Of a stretch of 64,000 nt of DNA, positions 17,595 through 26,784 are shown piece after piece. The stretch covers positions 1-64,000 of the forward strand of contig CAKUEW010000003.1 in assembly GCA_934646815.1 (NCBI GenBank), written 5' to 3'. The DNA is from an uncultured Collinsella sp. (GTDB lineage: Bacteria > Actinomycetota > Coriobacteriia > Coriobacteriales > Coriobacteriaceae). Numbering within the stretch: the first letter of the stretch is position 1; the number at the start of each line of letters is the position of its first letter. The notes beneath the pieces are model-generated. The model made no database searches, was not told where the DNA came from, and was given only the letters and a program-made list of their open reading frames with translations. Made by a program: the position numbers and the translations under genes.

Positions 17595-18531
17595 ATGGAA
17601 CGCCGCAAACCATTTCTTGCAACCCTGCCCGGTCTTATCCTGGGATGTCTTATTTGCTGTGCACTCTGGGGCTCGGCCTTTCCCTGCATCAAGATCGGCT
17701 ACGCGCTCTTTGGCATCCCGGCACACGACAGCGCCTCGCAGCTGCTCTTTGCAGGCCTGCGCTTTACCCTTGCCGGCACGCTGGTCATCGTCGGCATGAG
17801 CGTGGCGCAGCGACGTCCTCTCGTCCCGCAGGTGCGCGACCTTAAGCCCATCGTCACGCTGTCGCTGTTCCAGACCATCGGCCAGTACTTCTTTTTCTAT
17901 CTTGGCCTGTCGCACGCCAGCGCCATGTCGAGCTCCATCATCGAGGCCAGTGCCAACTTTTTGGCCATCCTTTTAGCCGCGCTGGCGTTTCGCACCGAAA
18001 AGCTCGATGCGCCCAAGATTCTCGGCTGCGTTTTGGGCTTTTCCGGCGTCGCGCTCGTCAACCTGTCCGGTTCGGACGGCACGTTTGGCTTCGCGCTCAA
18101 CGGCGAGGGCTTTATCCTGGCATCCACCGTTGCGGGCGCCATGTCCACCTGCCTTATCGGCCTGTTCTCGCGCGAGCACGACGGTGTCCTGCTTGCCGGT
18201 TGGCAATTCCTCATCGGCGGACTCGTTCTTACCGCCATCGGTCTCTTGATGGGCGGCACGCTCTCCCCCCACATCGCTCGCCCCCGCCATCGCCCTCATT
18301 ATCTATATGGCGCTCATCTCCGCGGTCGCTTACTCGGTCTGGTCACGCCTGCTTGCGGTTAACCCCGTCAGCCGCGTCTCGGTCTTTGGCTTTATGAACC
18401 CCATCTTTGGCGTGTTGCTGAGCGCGTTGCTGCTGGGCGAGGGCGCCGGAACGAGCCCCGTCGTCGTCATCGTCGCCCTGCTTTTGGTGTGCGGCGGCAT
18501 CATCGTGGTCAACAAGCCCAAAAAGGCCTAA
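17595..18531 (+). pseudogene. EamA/DMT-family transporter gene with a frameshift in a C-run
   Basis: Two frames together encode one ten-helix DMT (EamA) exporter of about 311 residues. The first frame (from 17595) covers both helices of the first repeat and part of the second, ending normally at GGTLSP; it then runs into nonsense to 18362. The second frame continues the fold, with IALIIYMALISAVAYSVWS and FGFMNPIFGVLLSALLLGEG, to 18531. The switch is at a run of six C (18265-18270): with five C the two parts join perfectly as TLSPTSLAPAIAL. The gene is therefore inactivated, phase-variable, or hit by a sequencing error. The function would be export of a small metabolite. Confidence 0.85.
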
Positions 18532-18680
18532 CGAACTGCCCCCTATATCACACAGGGTGTTCGCATGCTTTAGTTTAATGGAATACACTGTTTCTTGTTG
18601 ATTTCGTACCGAGTCGCGGCGGCAGGCAACCGCCTTGCCGTAACGCGCCTGGGCATTATGCCGGTGGCCCCCGCAAACGC
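18532..18680. other. Intergenic stretch between convergent genes
   Basis: Nothing coding was recognised here. A GC-rich part (about 18614-18670) has short self-complementary words such as GGCGG/CCGCC and GGCAAG/CTTGCC, but no family of structured RNA was recognised. Confidence 0.3.
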
Positions 18681-18720
18681 AAAAGGGGCGCACGACCAAC
18701 ACTGTCGTGCGCCCCTTTTT
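18681..18720. terminator. Bidirectional terminator between eamA and the GGDEF gene
   Basis: AAAAGGGGCGCACGAC pairs with GTCGTGCGCCCCTTTT, loop of seven bases, with A and T runs on both sides. It ends right at the stop codon of the minus-strand GGDEF gene. Confidence 0.9.
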
Positions 18721-18721
18721 A

Positions 18722-19864
18722 CTAGCGAATCTGAACGCCGGCTTTCTTCTTCTCGGCCTTAACGCGGTAGAGCTCTGCATCGGCGGCGCGAAGTAAGTCT
18801 TGCCAGGTATCGACCCCATCGCCGACCAGCGCGTATCCGATGGACATCCGCAACGAATACGGCACCTCGGCGCGCGCAAGCTCGTCGTTGATCGCCGTAC
18901 ACAGGCTGATAATCTCCTGCTCCGTAGCTCCCTTTTGCACCACCACGAACTCATCGCCGCCGTAGCGCGCGATAAAGCCACCAGACACCGAGCAGACGTC
19001 CTTGAGCGCCGTCGCAACAACCTGAAGAGCATGGTCGCCCTCGACATGTCCATAGTGGTCGTTGATCTGCTTAAAGCCGTCGGCATCCATCATCAGCAGA
19101 TACACATCCTTGGCCTGGTCCGCACCCGAGAACAGCGACAGCATATAGGTCTCAAAACGATTGCGATTATTAAGACCGGTGAGCGGGTCGGTCGAGATGA
19201 GCTGCTCCTGATAGACGATATAGAGCAGCAAGATGCTCAGCAGTATGCCGACACAAAGGCCAGGCACCGAATACACAACCTGAAAAGTGCCACCCACCAG
19301 AGCGGGAACGGCAAAGAAGGCAAGCGTCCGGTAAATGGCCTTCTTTTGCAGGCTCTCGACCTTACGCGAATGCACAAACGCGCGCAGGGACGTGTGTATA
19401 ACGTAGCAGTAGCTAACGATTGGCTGAATCATATAGGCAGCACCGCGACGGTACACGCCCTGCGCATCGATATAGAACAGGGCATGTGTCCAGCAGCTCG
19501 TAAACGCCAGGACAACCACCAGCACCGTCGGTAGCGTCACAATCGCCACCCGATAGCGCGTGGTCAGGAGCCGAGAGCCCTGCACCGTCTCGGAATAGAA
19601 AAACCAAATAAGGCACGCGATGGCGAACAGCGAAAACGAGACCGCATTGGAGATCCAGTTGGCCGCGATGCCTATCGTGCCGTCTACTCCGTCCGAGAGG
19701 ACCCAGATCATATCGAAGAAAATGTAGGCCGCAGACGTGTAGCCGAGCATACTGAACAAAAGCTGCTGGGTGCTGGAGAACAGGGAACGCCGGCTTCGTA
19801 TGGCAAGTCCAACGAGAATAATCATGCACAGCAGGAATATCTCTATCTTGAGTGCCTTAACCAC
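18722..19864 (-). CDS. Membrane GGDEF-domain protein (probable diguanylate cyclase)
   Basis: A 380-residue protein with seven or so hydrophobic segments in residues 5-218 and a GGDEF domain from about 222 to the end. DPLTGLNNRNRFE (226-238) and the active-site YGGDEF (301-306) are intact, so c-di-GMP synthesis from two GTP is likely. No RxxD inhibitory site stands upstream of GGDEF. The membrane part, with Trp/Tyr-rich helices, resembles 7TM sensor regions of other Gram-positive cyclases. The gene is alone; no EAL or HD-GYP phosphodiesterase is nearby. Confidence 0.9.
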   Translation of the reverse strand: MVKALKIEIFLLCMIILVGLAIRSRRSLFSSTQQLLFSMLGYTSAAYIFFDMIWVLSDGVDGTIGIAANWISNAVSFSLFAIACLIWFFYSETVQGSRLLTTRYRVAIVTLPTVLVVVLAFTSCWTHALFYIDAQGVYRRGAAYMIQPIVSYCYVIHTSLRAFVHSRKVESLQKKAIYRTLAFFAVPALVGGTFQVVYSVPGLCVGILLSILLLYIVYQEQLISTDPLTGLNNRNRFETYMLSLFSGADQAKDVYLLMMDADGFKQINDHYGHVEGDHALQVVATALKDVCSVSGGFIARYGGDEFVVVQKGATEQEIISLCTAINDELARAEVPYSLRMSIGYALVGDGVDTWQDLLRAADAELYRVKAEKKKAGVQIR

Positions 19865-19960
19865 AAGGCGCCATCCTCTCTTGTTCTCAATAGGCGTGTA
19901 TAGCCAAAACCACGCTCGGACTAATCCCCTTTATCCCCGAGGGGATGAGGAATAATATAC

Positions 19961-20008
19961 CAAAGCGCCCGAACGACGCTGCAGAACAGCCACCGTTCGG
20001 GCGCTTTG
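19961..20008 (-). terminator. Terminator of the KDG permease gene
   Basis: A perfect 15-bp stem, CAAAGCGCCCGAACG with CGTTCGGGCGCTTTG. It lies downstream of the minus-strand permease and upstream of the GGDEF gene. Confidence 0.82.
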
Positions 20009-20051
20009 AGGGACCGAATGGCACACGCCAACAGTCCGTTATTCACTTTGG

Positions 20052-21074
20052 CTATTCGCCGTCGATATCGGTCGCGACGGCCTCCTCAATAGCCTCGACA
20101 CCTTCGACCGACAGGTCCTCCTTGCCCTGGCAGAACTTATTGTCGACCCAGCCGGTCAGGATCGGGGCCATAATCGCCGTGATGATGACGGCGGTAGCGA
20201 TCTGGGCGTACGCGGTGGGCGCAAGCTCGGCATAGCGCGGCGCGACCTCGGCAAGGGCGACCGGCGTGGTCATGGCCGTACCGGCGATGGTGGAGCAGGC
20301 GACGGCCGCCTTGCCGTTGCCGCCACACAGGCGCTCAAAGGCAAAGGTAATGGGCCCAACGATAAAGAGTGTAATAAGGCCCAGCAGAATGCCCGAAATA
20401 CCGCCGGTGATAAAGCTTGACAGGCTCATGGACGCACCCAGCTGAAAACCGATGACGGCGATGGCGGGGTTGGTACCGGGAACCAGCAGGTTCTTGATAA
20501 ACGGGAAGAGGTTGCCCAACACCATGCCGATCACGAGCGGCAAGATGGAACCGATGATGGTGCCGATGGGAATGTTGGCGAGACCGGAGACACCAAGGAT
20601 AATCATGGTGACGGCGGGACCGGCCGTAAAGAACAGGATGCCCACGGCGCCCTGCTCGGACTCGTCACCGAACTCGCCCATGATGCCCGTATAGAGCGCC
20701 ATGTTGCAGAAGGTGATACCGCCAATGATGGAGACGGAGCTGAGACCCAAGAAATTGTCGTTAAAGAAATAGGCAACGCCCAAGCCCAGGGCCGCTGCCA
20801 CCACGAGCTTAGGGATAAGCACGACGATGCCGGTCTTGATGGCGCCCGGCGTGGATTTAAAGCTAATGCCCGCACCCACAAACAGCAGGATTGCGGCGAC
20901 GATGGTGTTGGAACCACCACGGCAGGCAGCGGTAAAGAAGCCGCCAATCTCAAAGACCTGCGGGCAGAAGGTATTGAGCAGCAAGCCGACAATCATCGGA
21001 TAGATCATGATGTCGCCCGGGATGCGCGGGACCTTGAACTTCTTTTGCTCGCTGTTGGTTGCTTCCTGAGCCAT
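20052..21074 (-). CDS. 2-keto-3-deoxygluconate permease (KdgT family)
   Basis: A 340-residue integral membrane protein with about ten hydrophobic segments, matching the KdgT/2-keto-3-deoxygluconate:H+ symporter family: IPGDIMIYPMIVGLLLNTFCPQ near the N-terminus, the FVGAGISF helix, GGITFCNMALYTGIMGEFGD, and a late TIAGTAMTTPVALAEVAP segment. The acidic tail is unusual. The ATG at 21074 follows GGGGG; 14 extra upstream residues are rejected. No KDG kinase or aldolase gene is adjacent, so the true substrate may be a related sugar acid. Confidence 0.86.
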   Translation of the reverse strand: MAQEATNSEQKKFKVPRIPGDIMIYPMIVGLLLNTFCPQVFEIGGFFTAACRGGSNTIVAAILLFVGAGISFKSTPGAIKTGIVVLIPKLVVAAALGLGVAYFFNDNFLGLSSVSIIGGITFCNMALYTGIMGEFGDESEQGAVGILFFTAGPAVTMIILGVSGLANIPIGTIIGSILPLVIGMVLGNLFPFIKNLLVPGTNPAIAVIGFQLGASMSLSSFITGGISGILLGLITLFIVGPITFAFERLCGGNGKAAVACSTIAGTAMTTPVALAEVAPRYAELAPTAYAQIATAVIITAIMAPILTGWVDNKFCQGKEDLSVEGVEAIEEAVATDIDGE

Positions 21075-21221
21075 GAAACCCCCATTTCCGCTGACGGGGA
21101 CAAAATCCCACGTCACGCTTTGCTACAGTAAAGTTTGACCATGGTACCAGAAGAAGCTAACCAGCTTAGTGAGAAATTCGATGAGTTGGGCGGAACCGGG
21201 GGCATCACCCACGCCGCAGCC

Positions 21222-21545
21222 CTAGAGAAGGCTCAATGCGACATAGAACACGACGCCCGAGACGCAACACCACAGCATCGACTTGGTCTTAACCGCCACG
21301 AGCACGACGCCAGCGGCCGCGACCCAGGGTAGCAGGCCGGGCCACAAACCAGCATCGAAGGCGCCGGGGCTTACCAGGTCATTGGCGACCAGCGCCGCAA
21401 AGGCGGCGGGCGGGATGTAACCCAGCGCCTCGGTCACGCGAGGCGAAAGGTCGCGGCCGCGCAGGGCAAAGGCCGGCGCAATGCGGAAGAACGCGATGGC
21501 CGCCCACGACGACAGCCACAAAATCAAAAACTCGTTAACGGGCAT
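21222..21545 (-). CDS. azlD: Branched-chain amino-acid exporter small subunit AzlD
   Basis: A 107-residue membrane protein with four hydrophobic segments, matching AzlD (branched-chain amino-acid transport, small subunit). RxxPAFALRGRDLSPRVTEALGYIPPAAFAALVANDL is the family core, given here in part. It begins within the end of azlC (11-base overlap), so the two are co-translated and form one complex. Confidence 0.88.
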   Translation of the reverse strand: MPVNEFLILWLSSWAAIAFFRIAPAFALRGRDLSPRVTEALGYIPPAAFAALVANDLVSPGAFDAGLWPGLLPWVAAAGVVLVAVKTKSMLWCCVSGVVFYVALSLL

Positions 21546-22227
21546 CGCGGCCACCCCTTCCGTTGGCAATGGCATCGGATGCAAGCGCCACCGCGACGCC
21601 AACCACAACGCTTGCCGGCACCGCGATATTCGCAAGCCCCGCAAACTTACAGGCGGCGACAGACACCGCACCCGCAGCCGCGGCAATCACATTGCCGCGC
21701 GAGACGCGCTGCGAAAACAGCAGGCAAATGAACAGCGACGTGCAGACAAAGCCGGCAATTGCCGAAGGGATGTCGATAACGGAGCCCAGAACAGCGCCCG
21801 CCGTGCAGGAGATGCCCCAGGTGAGGATAAGAATCGCATTGAGCGCGAAGGCCTCGCGAGGCCCCCAATCGTCGCCCTCGACCAGCTTGGCCAGCGAAAT
21901 GCCGTAGGCTTCCTCGGTAAGCGTTGCCGTAACCGCCAGCGTCTGGCGTTTGGAGGCACCGGTAAGATGCGGTGCCAACGACGCCGAGTAGAGTGCAAAA
22001 CGGGAAGAGATAGCAGCAACACTCGCGATAATCGACGGCGCCGGCACACCCGCCAGCCACAGATTGCAAATCATAAACTGTCCGCTACCCGTCACAAAGG
22101 TGGAGCTGAGGGCAAAAACCATCCAAGGCTCCATACCCGTCTGCCCCATAATCATTCCGCACGGCGCGCCCACGGCGACATAGGTGAGCATCACCGGCCA
22201 AACGGTTTTAACGATCTTGAGCACCAT
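21535..22227 (-). CDS. azlC: AzlC-family branched-chain amino-acid exporter
   Basis: A 230-residue AzlC (LIV-E family) protein with about seven or eight hydrophobic segments. Family features are AVGAPCGMIMGQTGM, the FVTGSGQFMICNLW helix, SRFALYSASLAPHL and the acidic TLTEEAYGIS. With AzlD it exports valine, leucine or analogues. I start at the ATG at 22227 with GAGGA upstream; an ATG five codons earlier is also possible. It is interesting that the same window carries the LIV importer; together they could balance branched-chain amino-acid levels (inference). Confidence 0.9.
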   Translation of the reverse strand: MVLKIVKTVWPVMLTYVAVGAPCGMIMGQTGMEPWMVFALSSTFVTGSGQFMICNLWLAGVPAPSIIASVAAISSRFALYSASLAPHLTGASKRQTLAVTATLTEEAYGISLAKLVEGDDWGPREAFALNAILILTWGISCTAGAVLGSVIDIPSAIAGFVCTSLFICLLFSQRVSRGNVIAAAAGAVSVAACKFAGLANIAVPASVVVGVAVALASDAIANGRGGRDAR

Positions 22228-22350
22228 ATCGTTCCTCGTCATTAGAAGTAGCCAACGCCGCCCATTGTACGCGACGAAATCCGTGACCGACTGCGGCAGT
22301 ATTCGCCTACAATTGCCACCGGATCGAAAGACGTTTCTAAGGAAGTCATT

Positions 22351-23163
22351 ATGGCAACCATCGATCGAGCACGGGCACTTGCGGCCTTTAGGGACTATAC
22401 CGATGCCTACGATGTCACCAGCCCGCGCATCGCACTCAAAATCGAGCACACGTATCATGTGGCAGACGTCTGCGATGCCGTAGCCCGCGAGCAGGGCTGG
22501 ACGGCAGCAGACATTGACTTGGCCTGGCTTTGCGGCCTGCTGCACGACATGGGCCGCTTTGAGCAACTACGCCGCTGGGACACCTTTAAGGATGCCGACA
22601 GCATGAGCCACGCCGCGTTGGGTGTCGAAGTTCTCTTTGGCGAGAATCCCGCCGACGCGCCTGCCGCGACCAGTATTCGCGACTTTATCGAGTCCGATGT
22701 TTATGACGAGCTGATTCGCGCAAGCATTGCATACCACAGCGACTTTCGTCTGCCCGCGCAGCTCGACGAGCGCACATGCCGCTTTTGCGACATCGTGCGC
22801 GATGGCGACAAGGTCGACATTATGCGCACCATCGCCGACAGCACAGTCGATACCATCCTCAAGGTGAGCAAGGACAAGTTTCTCGATAGCCATTTTTCGG
22901 CACCGACACTGCAGGCATTTGCCGAGCGCCGTTGCGTTGCGCGCGACGAGCGCAACGAGCCGGCAGACTACTTGGTGGGGCTTATCTGCTTTATGTTTGA
23001 GCTTGTGTATCCGGCAAGCCGTGCGCTGGCGCGCGAGCAGGGCGATATCTTCCGCCTGCTCAACGCGCCCTTTGGAATCACAAAGCCCTTTACCGACTCC
23101 GCCACGCAAGCAACCTGGAGCCGCCTTCGGGGCGAAATGCGCGACTGGCTGGCAGGCGCCTAG
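22351..23163 (+). CDS. HD-domain phosphohydrolase
   Basis: A 270-residue protein with an HD metal-dependent phosphohydrolase domain in its first half: the metal ligands are in KIEHTYHVADVC (His about 33-37), LLHDMGRFEQ (HD about 62-63) and a later D in RDGDKVDIMR. Its substrate is unknown; such stand-alone HD proteins hydrolyse nucleotides or phosphate esters. AGGAAG precedes the ATG. It is divergent from azlCD and convergent with etfA, whose stop follows almost at once. Confidence 0.83.
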   Translation: MATIDRARALAAFRDYTDAYDVTSPRIALKIEHTYHVADVCDAVAREQGWTAADIDLAWLCGLLHDMGRFEQLRRWDTFKDADSMSHAALGVEVLFGENPADAPAATSIRDFIESDVYDELIRASIAYHSDFRLPAQLDERTCRFCDIVRDGDKVDIMRTIADSTVDTILKVSKDKFLDSHFSAPTLQAFAERRCVARDERNEPADYLVGLICFMFELVYPASRALAREQGDIFRLLNAPFGITKPFTDSATQATWSRLRGEMRDWLAGA

Positions 23164-24365
23164 CGCTCCAGCTGAGCCAGAAGCTCCTCGACGACCTCGA
23201 CCGCATCGCCGACGACCTTGTACTGGGCCGCCCCAAAGATGGGGGCGTCCGGGTCTTCGTTGATGGCAATGATGCACTCCGCCCCGCCGATGCCGGCCAG
23301 GTGTTGGATAGCGCCCGAGACGCCAACGCTCACGAGCAGTTTGGGCGCCACGGACACACCGGTCTGGCCAACCTGGTGGCGATACTCCAGCCAGCCAGCC
23401 TCCACAACGGGACGCGTGCAACCAAGTTCTGCACCTAAGGCATCGGCGAGCTTTCGCATCAGGGGCAGATTTTTCTTCGACCCAATACCGCGACCGACCA
23501 CAACCAGGCGCTCGGCATCGGCAATCGACTCCTGTTGCATCTGCTCGGCGGCAGAAATCGCGATCTCCACGCGAGCCTCGACGCCCTCGGCAAGCTGCAC
23601 CTGGACGATTTTGCCTGACCGCTCGTAACTGGGAGCAGGGGCCTTAAAGACGCCAGGGCGTACCGTCGCCATCTGGGGACGATGGTTGGGGCAGACAATG
23701 GTGGCCATCAGGTTGCCGCCAAAGGCCGGACGCGTCTGCTGCAGCAGCCCCGTCTCCGTATCCATCGAAAGGACCGTACAGTCGGCGGTAAGGCCCGTCT
23801 GCAGGCGCACAGCGACGCCGGGCGCAAGCTCGCGCCCAAAGGCGGTGGCGCCGTACAGAATGGCCTCGGGCTTGTGCTCGGCAACAAGGTCGCAGATCAG
23901 GCGGGCGTAGACCTCGGCGTCGTTTTGGCGCAGGCGCTCATCGCGGCAGACCATGACCTCGTCCGCTCCGGCAAAGACCAGTTGCTCCGCGGCAGCGAGC
24001 GGACCGCCAGGCGTCATGCCGACCAGTGCCACCAGACGACAGCCGCGGGCATCGGCAAGCTCGCGACCCTTGCCCATGAGCTCATAGGCAACAGGCACCA
24101 CGACATCGTGCTCGTCGGTCTGCGCGAAGACCCAAATGTCTTGATACGCGGCAAGATCGGAGGCATTCGCCGCGGCATCGCGCTCGATGGAAATAGCCTT
24201 AACCGGACAGGCATCGACGCAGCTGCCGCATAGGATGCAGCCTTCGGTTACGCGGGCGCACCGGTTGGGGCGCTCGCCCTCGACCACGATGCCGCCCGAG
24301 GCACAGGCGCGAACGCAGCGGCCGCAGCCGATACATGCTTCGCTGTCGATAACAAGTCCGCTCAT
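23160..24365 (-). CDS. etfA: Electron transfer flavoprotein alpha subunit with N-terminal 2[4Fe-4S] domain
   Basis: A 401-residue EtfA. Residues ~1-60 form a bacterial ferredoxin domain with two CxxCxxCxxxC clusters (CIGCGRCVRAC and CILCGSCVDAC). The ETF alpha domains follow, with the FAD-binding C-terminal half (VVVGRGIGSKKNL, GCTRPVVEAGWL, QVGQTGVSVAPKL and SGAIQHLAGI). Extra ferredoxin domains on EtfA are found in bifurcating complexes such as LctC of Acetobacterium and CarE. Its ATG touches the etfB stop. With EtfB and the upstream FAD oxidase it probably forms a cytosolic electron-bifurcating/confurcating dehydrogenase. Confidence 0.92.
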   Translation of the reverse strand: MSGLVIDSEACIGCGRCVRACASGGIVVEGERPNRCARVTEGCILCGSCVDACPVKAISIERDAAANASDLAAYQDIWVFAQTDEHDVVVPVAYELMGKGRELADARGCRLVALVGMTPGGPLAAAEQLVFAGADEVMVCRDERLRQNDAEVYARLICDLVAEHKPEAILYGATAFGRELAPGVAVRLQTGLTADCTVLSMDTETGLLQQTRPAFGGNLMATIVCPNHRPQMATVRPGVFKAPAPSYERSGKIVQVQLAEGVEARVEIAISAAEQMQQESIADAERLVVVGRGIGSKKNLPLMRKLADALGAELGCTRPVVEAGWLEYRHQVGQTGVSVAPKLLVSVGVSGAIQHLAGIGGAECIIAINEDPDAPIFGAAQYKVVGDAVEVVEELLAQLER

Positions 24366-25181
24366 CTATGCCATCCCCTCAATAATCTTGGCAAGCTTTG
24401 CCGCCTGCTCGGACGGCGTTCCCTCAATTTCCTCGCAGCTCTGGTCGCGCTCGGGCACAAACGAGCGCACAACCTGGGTCGGAGAGCCGGCGAGGCCGCA
24501 GCGAGATGGATCGGCCTGAACATCGGCGGCACTGACCACCCGCACCTCGGCCTCCTCGGCCGCACGGATGCCGGCAATGCTCGGCATGCGCAGCTGACCG
24601 ATTTCCTTGGCGGTCGTCATCGCACACGGCATCTCCAGGTATACGGTCTCCTCGCCGCCGTCGCACCCGTGGATGAGCGTGAGCGCGCCGCACGTCGTAA
24701 AGCCCGCGCTCTGCACAAGGCTCACATCGGTCACGCACGGAATATCAAACGCACCGGCAAGCTCGGGGCCGATTTGGGCCGTATCGCCATCAACCGCCAT
24801 TTTGCCGCAGATAAGCAGGTCAAAGTCCTCATCGAGCGCCTCGATACCGCACTTGAGGGCATACGTGGTGGCCAGGGTATCGGCGCCCGCAAACGCGCGG
24901 TCGGTCAGCAGCAGCGCGTCGTCGGCACCGCGGGCGATGCAGTCGCGCAGTAACGATTCGGTCGCGGGGATGCCCATCGACACCACCGTTACGCGCACGT
25001 CCATGCCAAAACCGATAAAGTCGTCCTTAAGCGCCAACGCGCATTCCAGAGCACTTGCGTCAAACGGGTTGATAACGGCCTGCTTACCGTCGCGCACAAT
25101 GGTGTTGGTCTTGGGATCCATCTTGACCTCGGTGCTTCCCGGCACCGCTTTGACGCACACTACCATATGAAAATCACTCAT
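24366..25181 (-). CDS. etfB: Electron transfer flavoprotein beta subunit
   Basis: A 271-residue EtfB with the typical start (VVCVKAVPGSTEVKMD), the INPFDASALECAL segment, and LLICGKMAVDGDTAQIGPELA, where the nucleotide or second flavin binds in ETFs. The ATG at 25181 lies eight bases before the stop of the upstream FAD oxidase and has AGAAAGGGGG upstream; a ten-residue longer start is less likely. Retention of the DGDTAQIGP loop fits the bifurcating ETF class, which carries FAD instead of AMP here (known for the family; not proven for this protein). Confidence 0.92.
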   Translation of the reverse strand: MSDFHMVVCVKAVPGSTEVKMDPKTNTIVRDGKQAVINPFDASALECALALKDDFIGFGMDVRVTVVSMGIPATESLLRDCIARGADDALLLTDRAFAGADTLATTYALKCGIEALDEDFDLLICGKMAVDGDTAQIGPELAGAFDIPCVTDVSLVQSAGFTTCGALTLIHGCDGGEETVYLEMPCAMTTAKEIGQLRMPSIAGIRAAEEAEVRVVSAADVQADPSRCGLAGSPTQVVRSFVPERDQSCEEIEGTPSEQAAKLAKIIEGMA

Positions 25182-26784
25182 GCTGCGCACCCCCTTTCTG
25201 TGCCACGTCATCTAGGAGCTTCTCCGAGAACAGGTTGCCACGGCCCAGCTGGCCCGCAGGATCGAGCTGGAGCTTAAGTTGCGCCGATTCGACCATGGCC
25301 TCGTGACCGTACATCGTCTCCAAAAAGCTCGCCTTGATCTTGCCGACGCCGTGCTCGGCAGAAACCGCTCCGCCCATGGCTGTGACCTCGGCCGCCCACT
25401 GGGCAAAAAGCTCACCGCCGCGGCGGTAGTCCTCCGCATCGCGCGGCAGAATGTTCACATGCAGATGGTTGTTGCCGATATGTCCCCAGGCGGCAGACTC
25501 GAGTCCGCTTTCGGCCAACGTGCGGCGATAGAGGGCGACGACATCGGCCAAGCGGTTGTTGGGCACCGACATGTCCGAGCCCAACTTGGTAATCGTAGGG
25601 TCGGTGCGGCGGCGCTCGTCAATGAGCATGTTGACGCTCTCGGGCACCGCATGGCGGAAGAATCGCTGACACTCGCGGTCGACCTCGGTGCGCGCAACCC
25701 ACGTCGCATCGTCGCGACCGCCCGAGAGTTCCAGCACCCAGCCCAGGTGATACAACTCCTTGGTTGCCTGCTCCTCGTCATCGCAGTCGAGCTCCACGTA
25801 GACGCAGACCTTGGCCTCGTCGTCCAGCGCCGGCAGCGAGGCGAACGCCGTCGACTGCTCGCGCTGGCGGCGCAGGATATCCAGGGCGCCGGCATCGAAG
25901 TACTCGACCGAGACGGCATGGGCAAGAACCGGTCGCGCGGCATCGGTAAAGGCCACGGCCTTGTCCTCGCTGTCAAAAAAGCAGCTCACGCCCCACACGA
26001 CCGCGGGGGCCGGCTGCAGGGCAATCTCGAGCTCCGTGATAATGCCGAGCGTGCCGCATGCACCGATAAACAGGTCGATAGCGTCCATGTTGTCGGCGAC
26101 AAAGTAACCCGACGCGTTTTTGGTCTGGGGCATCGTGTATCCGGGCAAATCGAGCTCGAGCGTGCGACCCTCCGCCGTGACGAGCGAAAGGCGGCGGCCC
26201 TGCGCGAAGACCTCGCCGCGGTGGAGCGTCAGCAGGTCGCCATCGGCCAGCACAACGTGCAGACCCATAACATGCGGACGCATGGGCCCATAGGCATAGC
26301 TGCGCGCGCCGGAGGCATTGCACGCCGCCATACCGCCCAGGCAGGCAGATGCCTCGGTGGGATCGGTGGGAAAGAACTGCTCGGGGGCGTTCTGAAACTC
26401 CTCGTATACCTTAAGCGATGCCTGGCCCCAGCCGGCGGTCGGCAGCACCTTCTTGCCCAGCTGCTTGCGCAGCTCCGAGAGCACGACGCCCGGCTCCACA
26501 CGAAGCAGGAACCGACCCTCGCCATCGCGACGAAGACCAAGGTAGCGATTCATGCGCGAGGTATTGAGGATATGCCCGCCATGGGGCACGGCGCCGGCGG
26601 CGAGACCCGTTCGGGCACCCTGGACGGTCACCGGAGTGCCGTCGGCGTGGAGTTGCCGCAGGACGGCGCGCACCTCGTCTTCCGATGTTGGGAACGAGAT
26701 GCTCGATGCCTCGCCCGACGAGCGAGACTCGTCGCGGCCGTACTCCTCGGACTCATCGGTGAAGGGTTTGATAGTTGCAGACAT
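25174..26784 (-). CDS. FAD-binding oxidase, D-lactate/glycolate dehydrogenase-like (LctD/GlcD type)
   Basis: A 536-residue FAD-linked dehydrogenase. The PCMH-type FAD domain is at about 30-210 (PVTVQGARTGLAAGAVPHGGHILNTSRMNR; GGMAACNASGARSYAYG), followed by the C-terminal oxidase domain with WGHIGNNHLHVNILP and SAEHGVGKIK, whose histidines and Glu bind the 2-hydroxy acid and metal. It heads an operon with etfB and etfA, which matches the gene content of the electron-confurcating lactate dehydrogenase (LctBCD) of acetogens. Substrate: D-lactate is most likely, but another 2-hydroxy acid is possible. AGGGGAG precedes the ATG. Confidence 0.9.
   Translation of the reverse strand: MSATIKPFTDESEEYGRDESRSSGEASSISFPTSEDEVRAVLRQLHADGTPVTVQGARTGLAAGAVPHGGHILNTSRMNRYLGLRRDGEGRFLLRVEPGVVLSELRKQLGKKVLPTAGWGQASLKVYEEFQNAPEQFFPTDPTEASACLGGMAACNASGARSYAYGPMRPHVMGLHVVLADGDLLTLHRGEVFAQGRRLSLVTAEGRTLELDLPGYTMPQTKNASGYFVADNMDAIDLFIGACGTLGIITELEIALQPAPAVVWGVSCFFDSEDKAVAFTDAARPVLAHAVSVEYFDAGALDILRRQREQSTAFASLPALDDEAKVCVYVELDCDDEEQATKELYHLGWVLELSGGRDDATWVARTEVDRECQRFFRHAVPESVNMLIDERRRTDPTITKLGSDMSVPNNRLADVVALYRRTLAESGLESAAWGHIGNNHLHVNILPRDAEDYRRGGELFAQWAAEVTAMGGAVSAEHGVGKIKASFLETMYGHEAMVESAQLKLQLDPAGQLGRGNLFSEKLLDDVAQKGGAQHE

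Noticed and set aside
15191..17692. 833-codon minus-strand frame opposite purL
   Set aside because: It is fully antisense to purL, is Gly/Ala/His-rich and has no recognisable domain.
18307..18531. Separate small membrane-protein gene
   Set aside because: It is the frameshifted C-terminal part of the EamA transporter; removing one C from the run at 18265-18270 restores one continuous protein.
18614..18670. Possible structured RNA between eamA and the GGDEF gene
   Set aside because: Short complementary words are present, but they do not match a c-di-GMP riboswitch or other class I can recognise, and the region is downstream of both genes.
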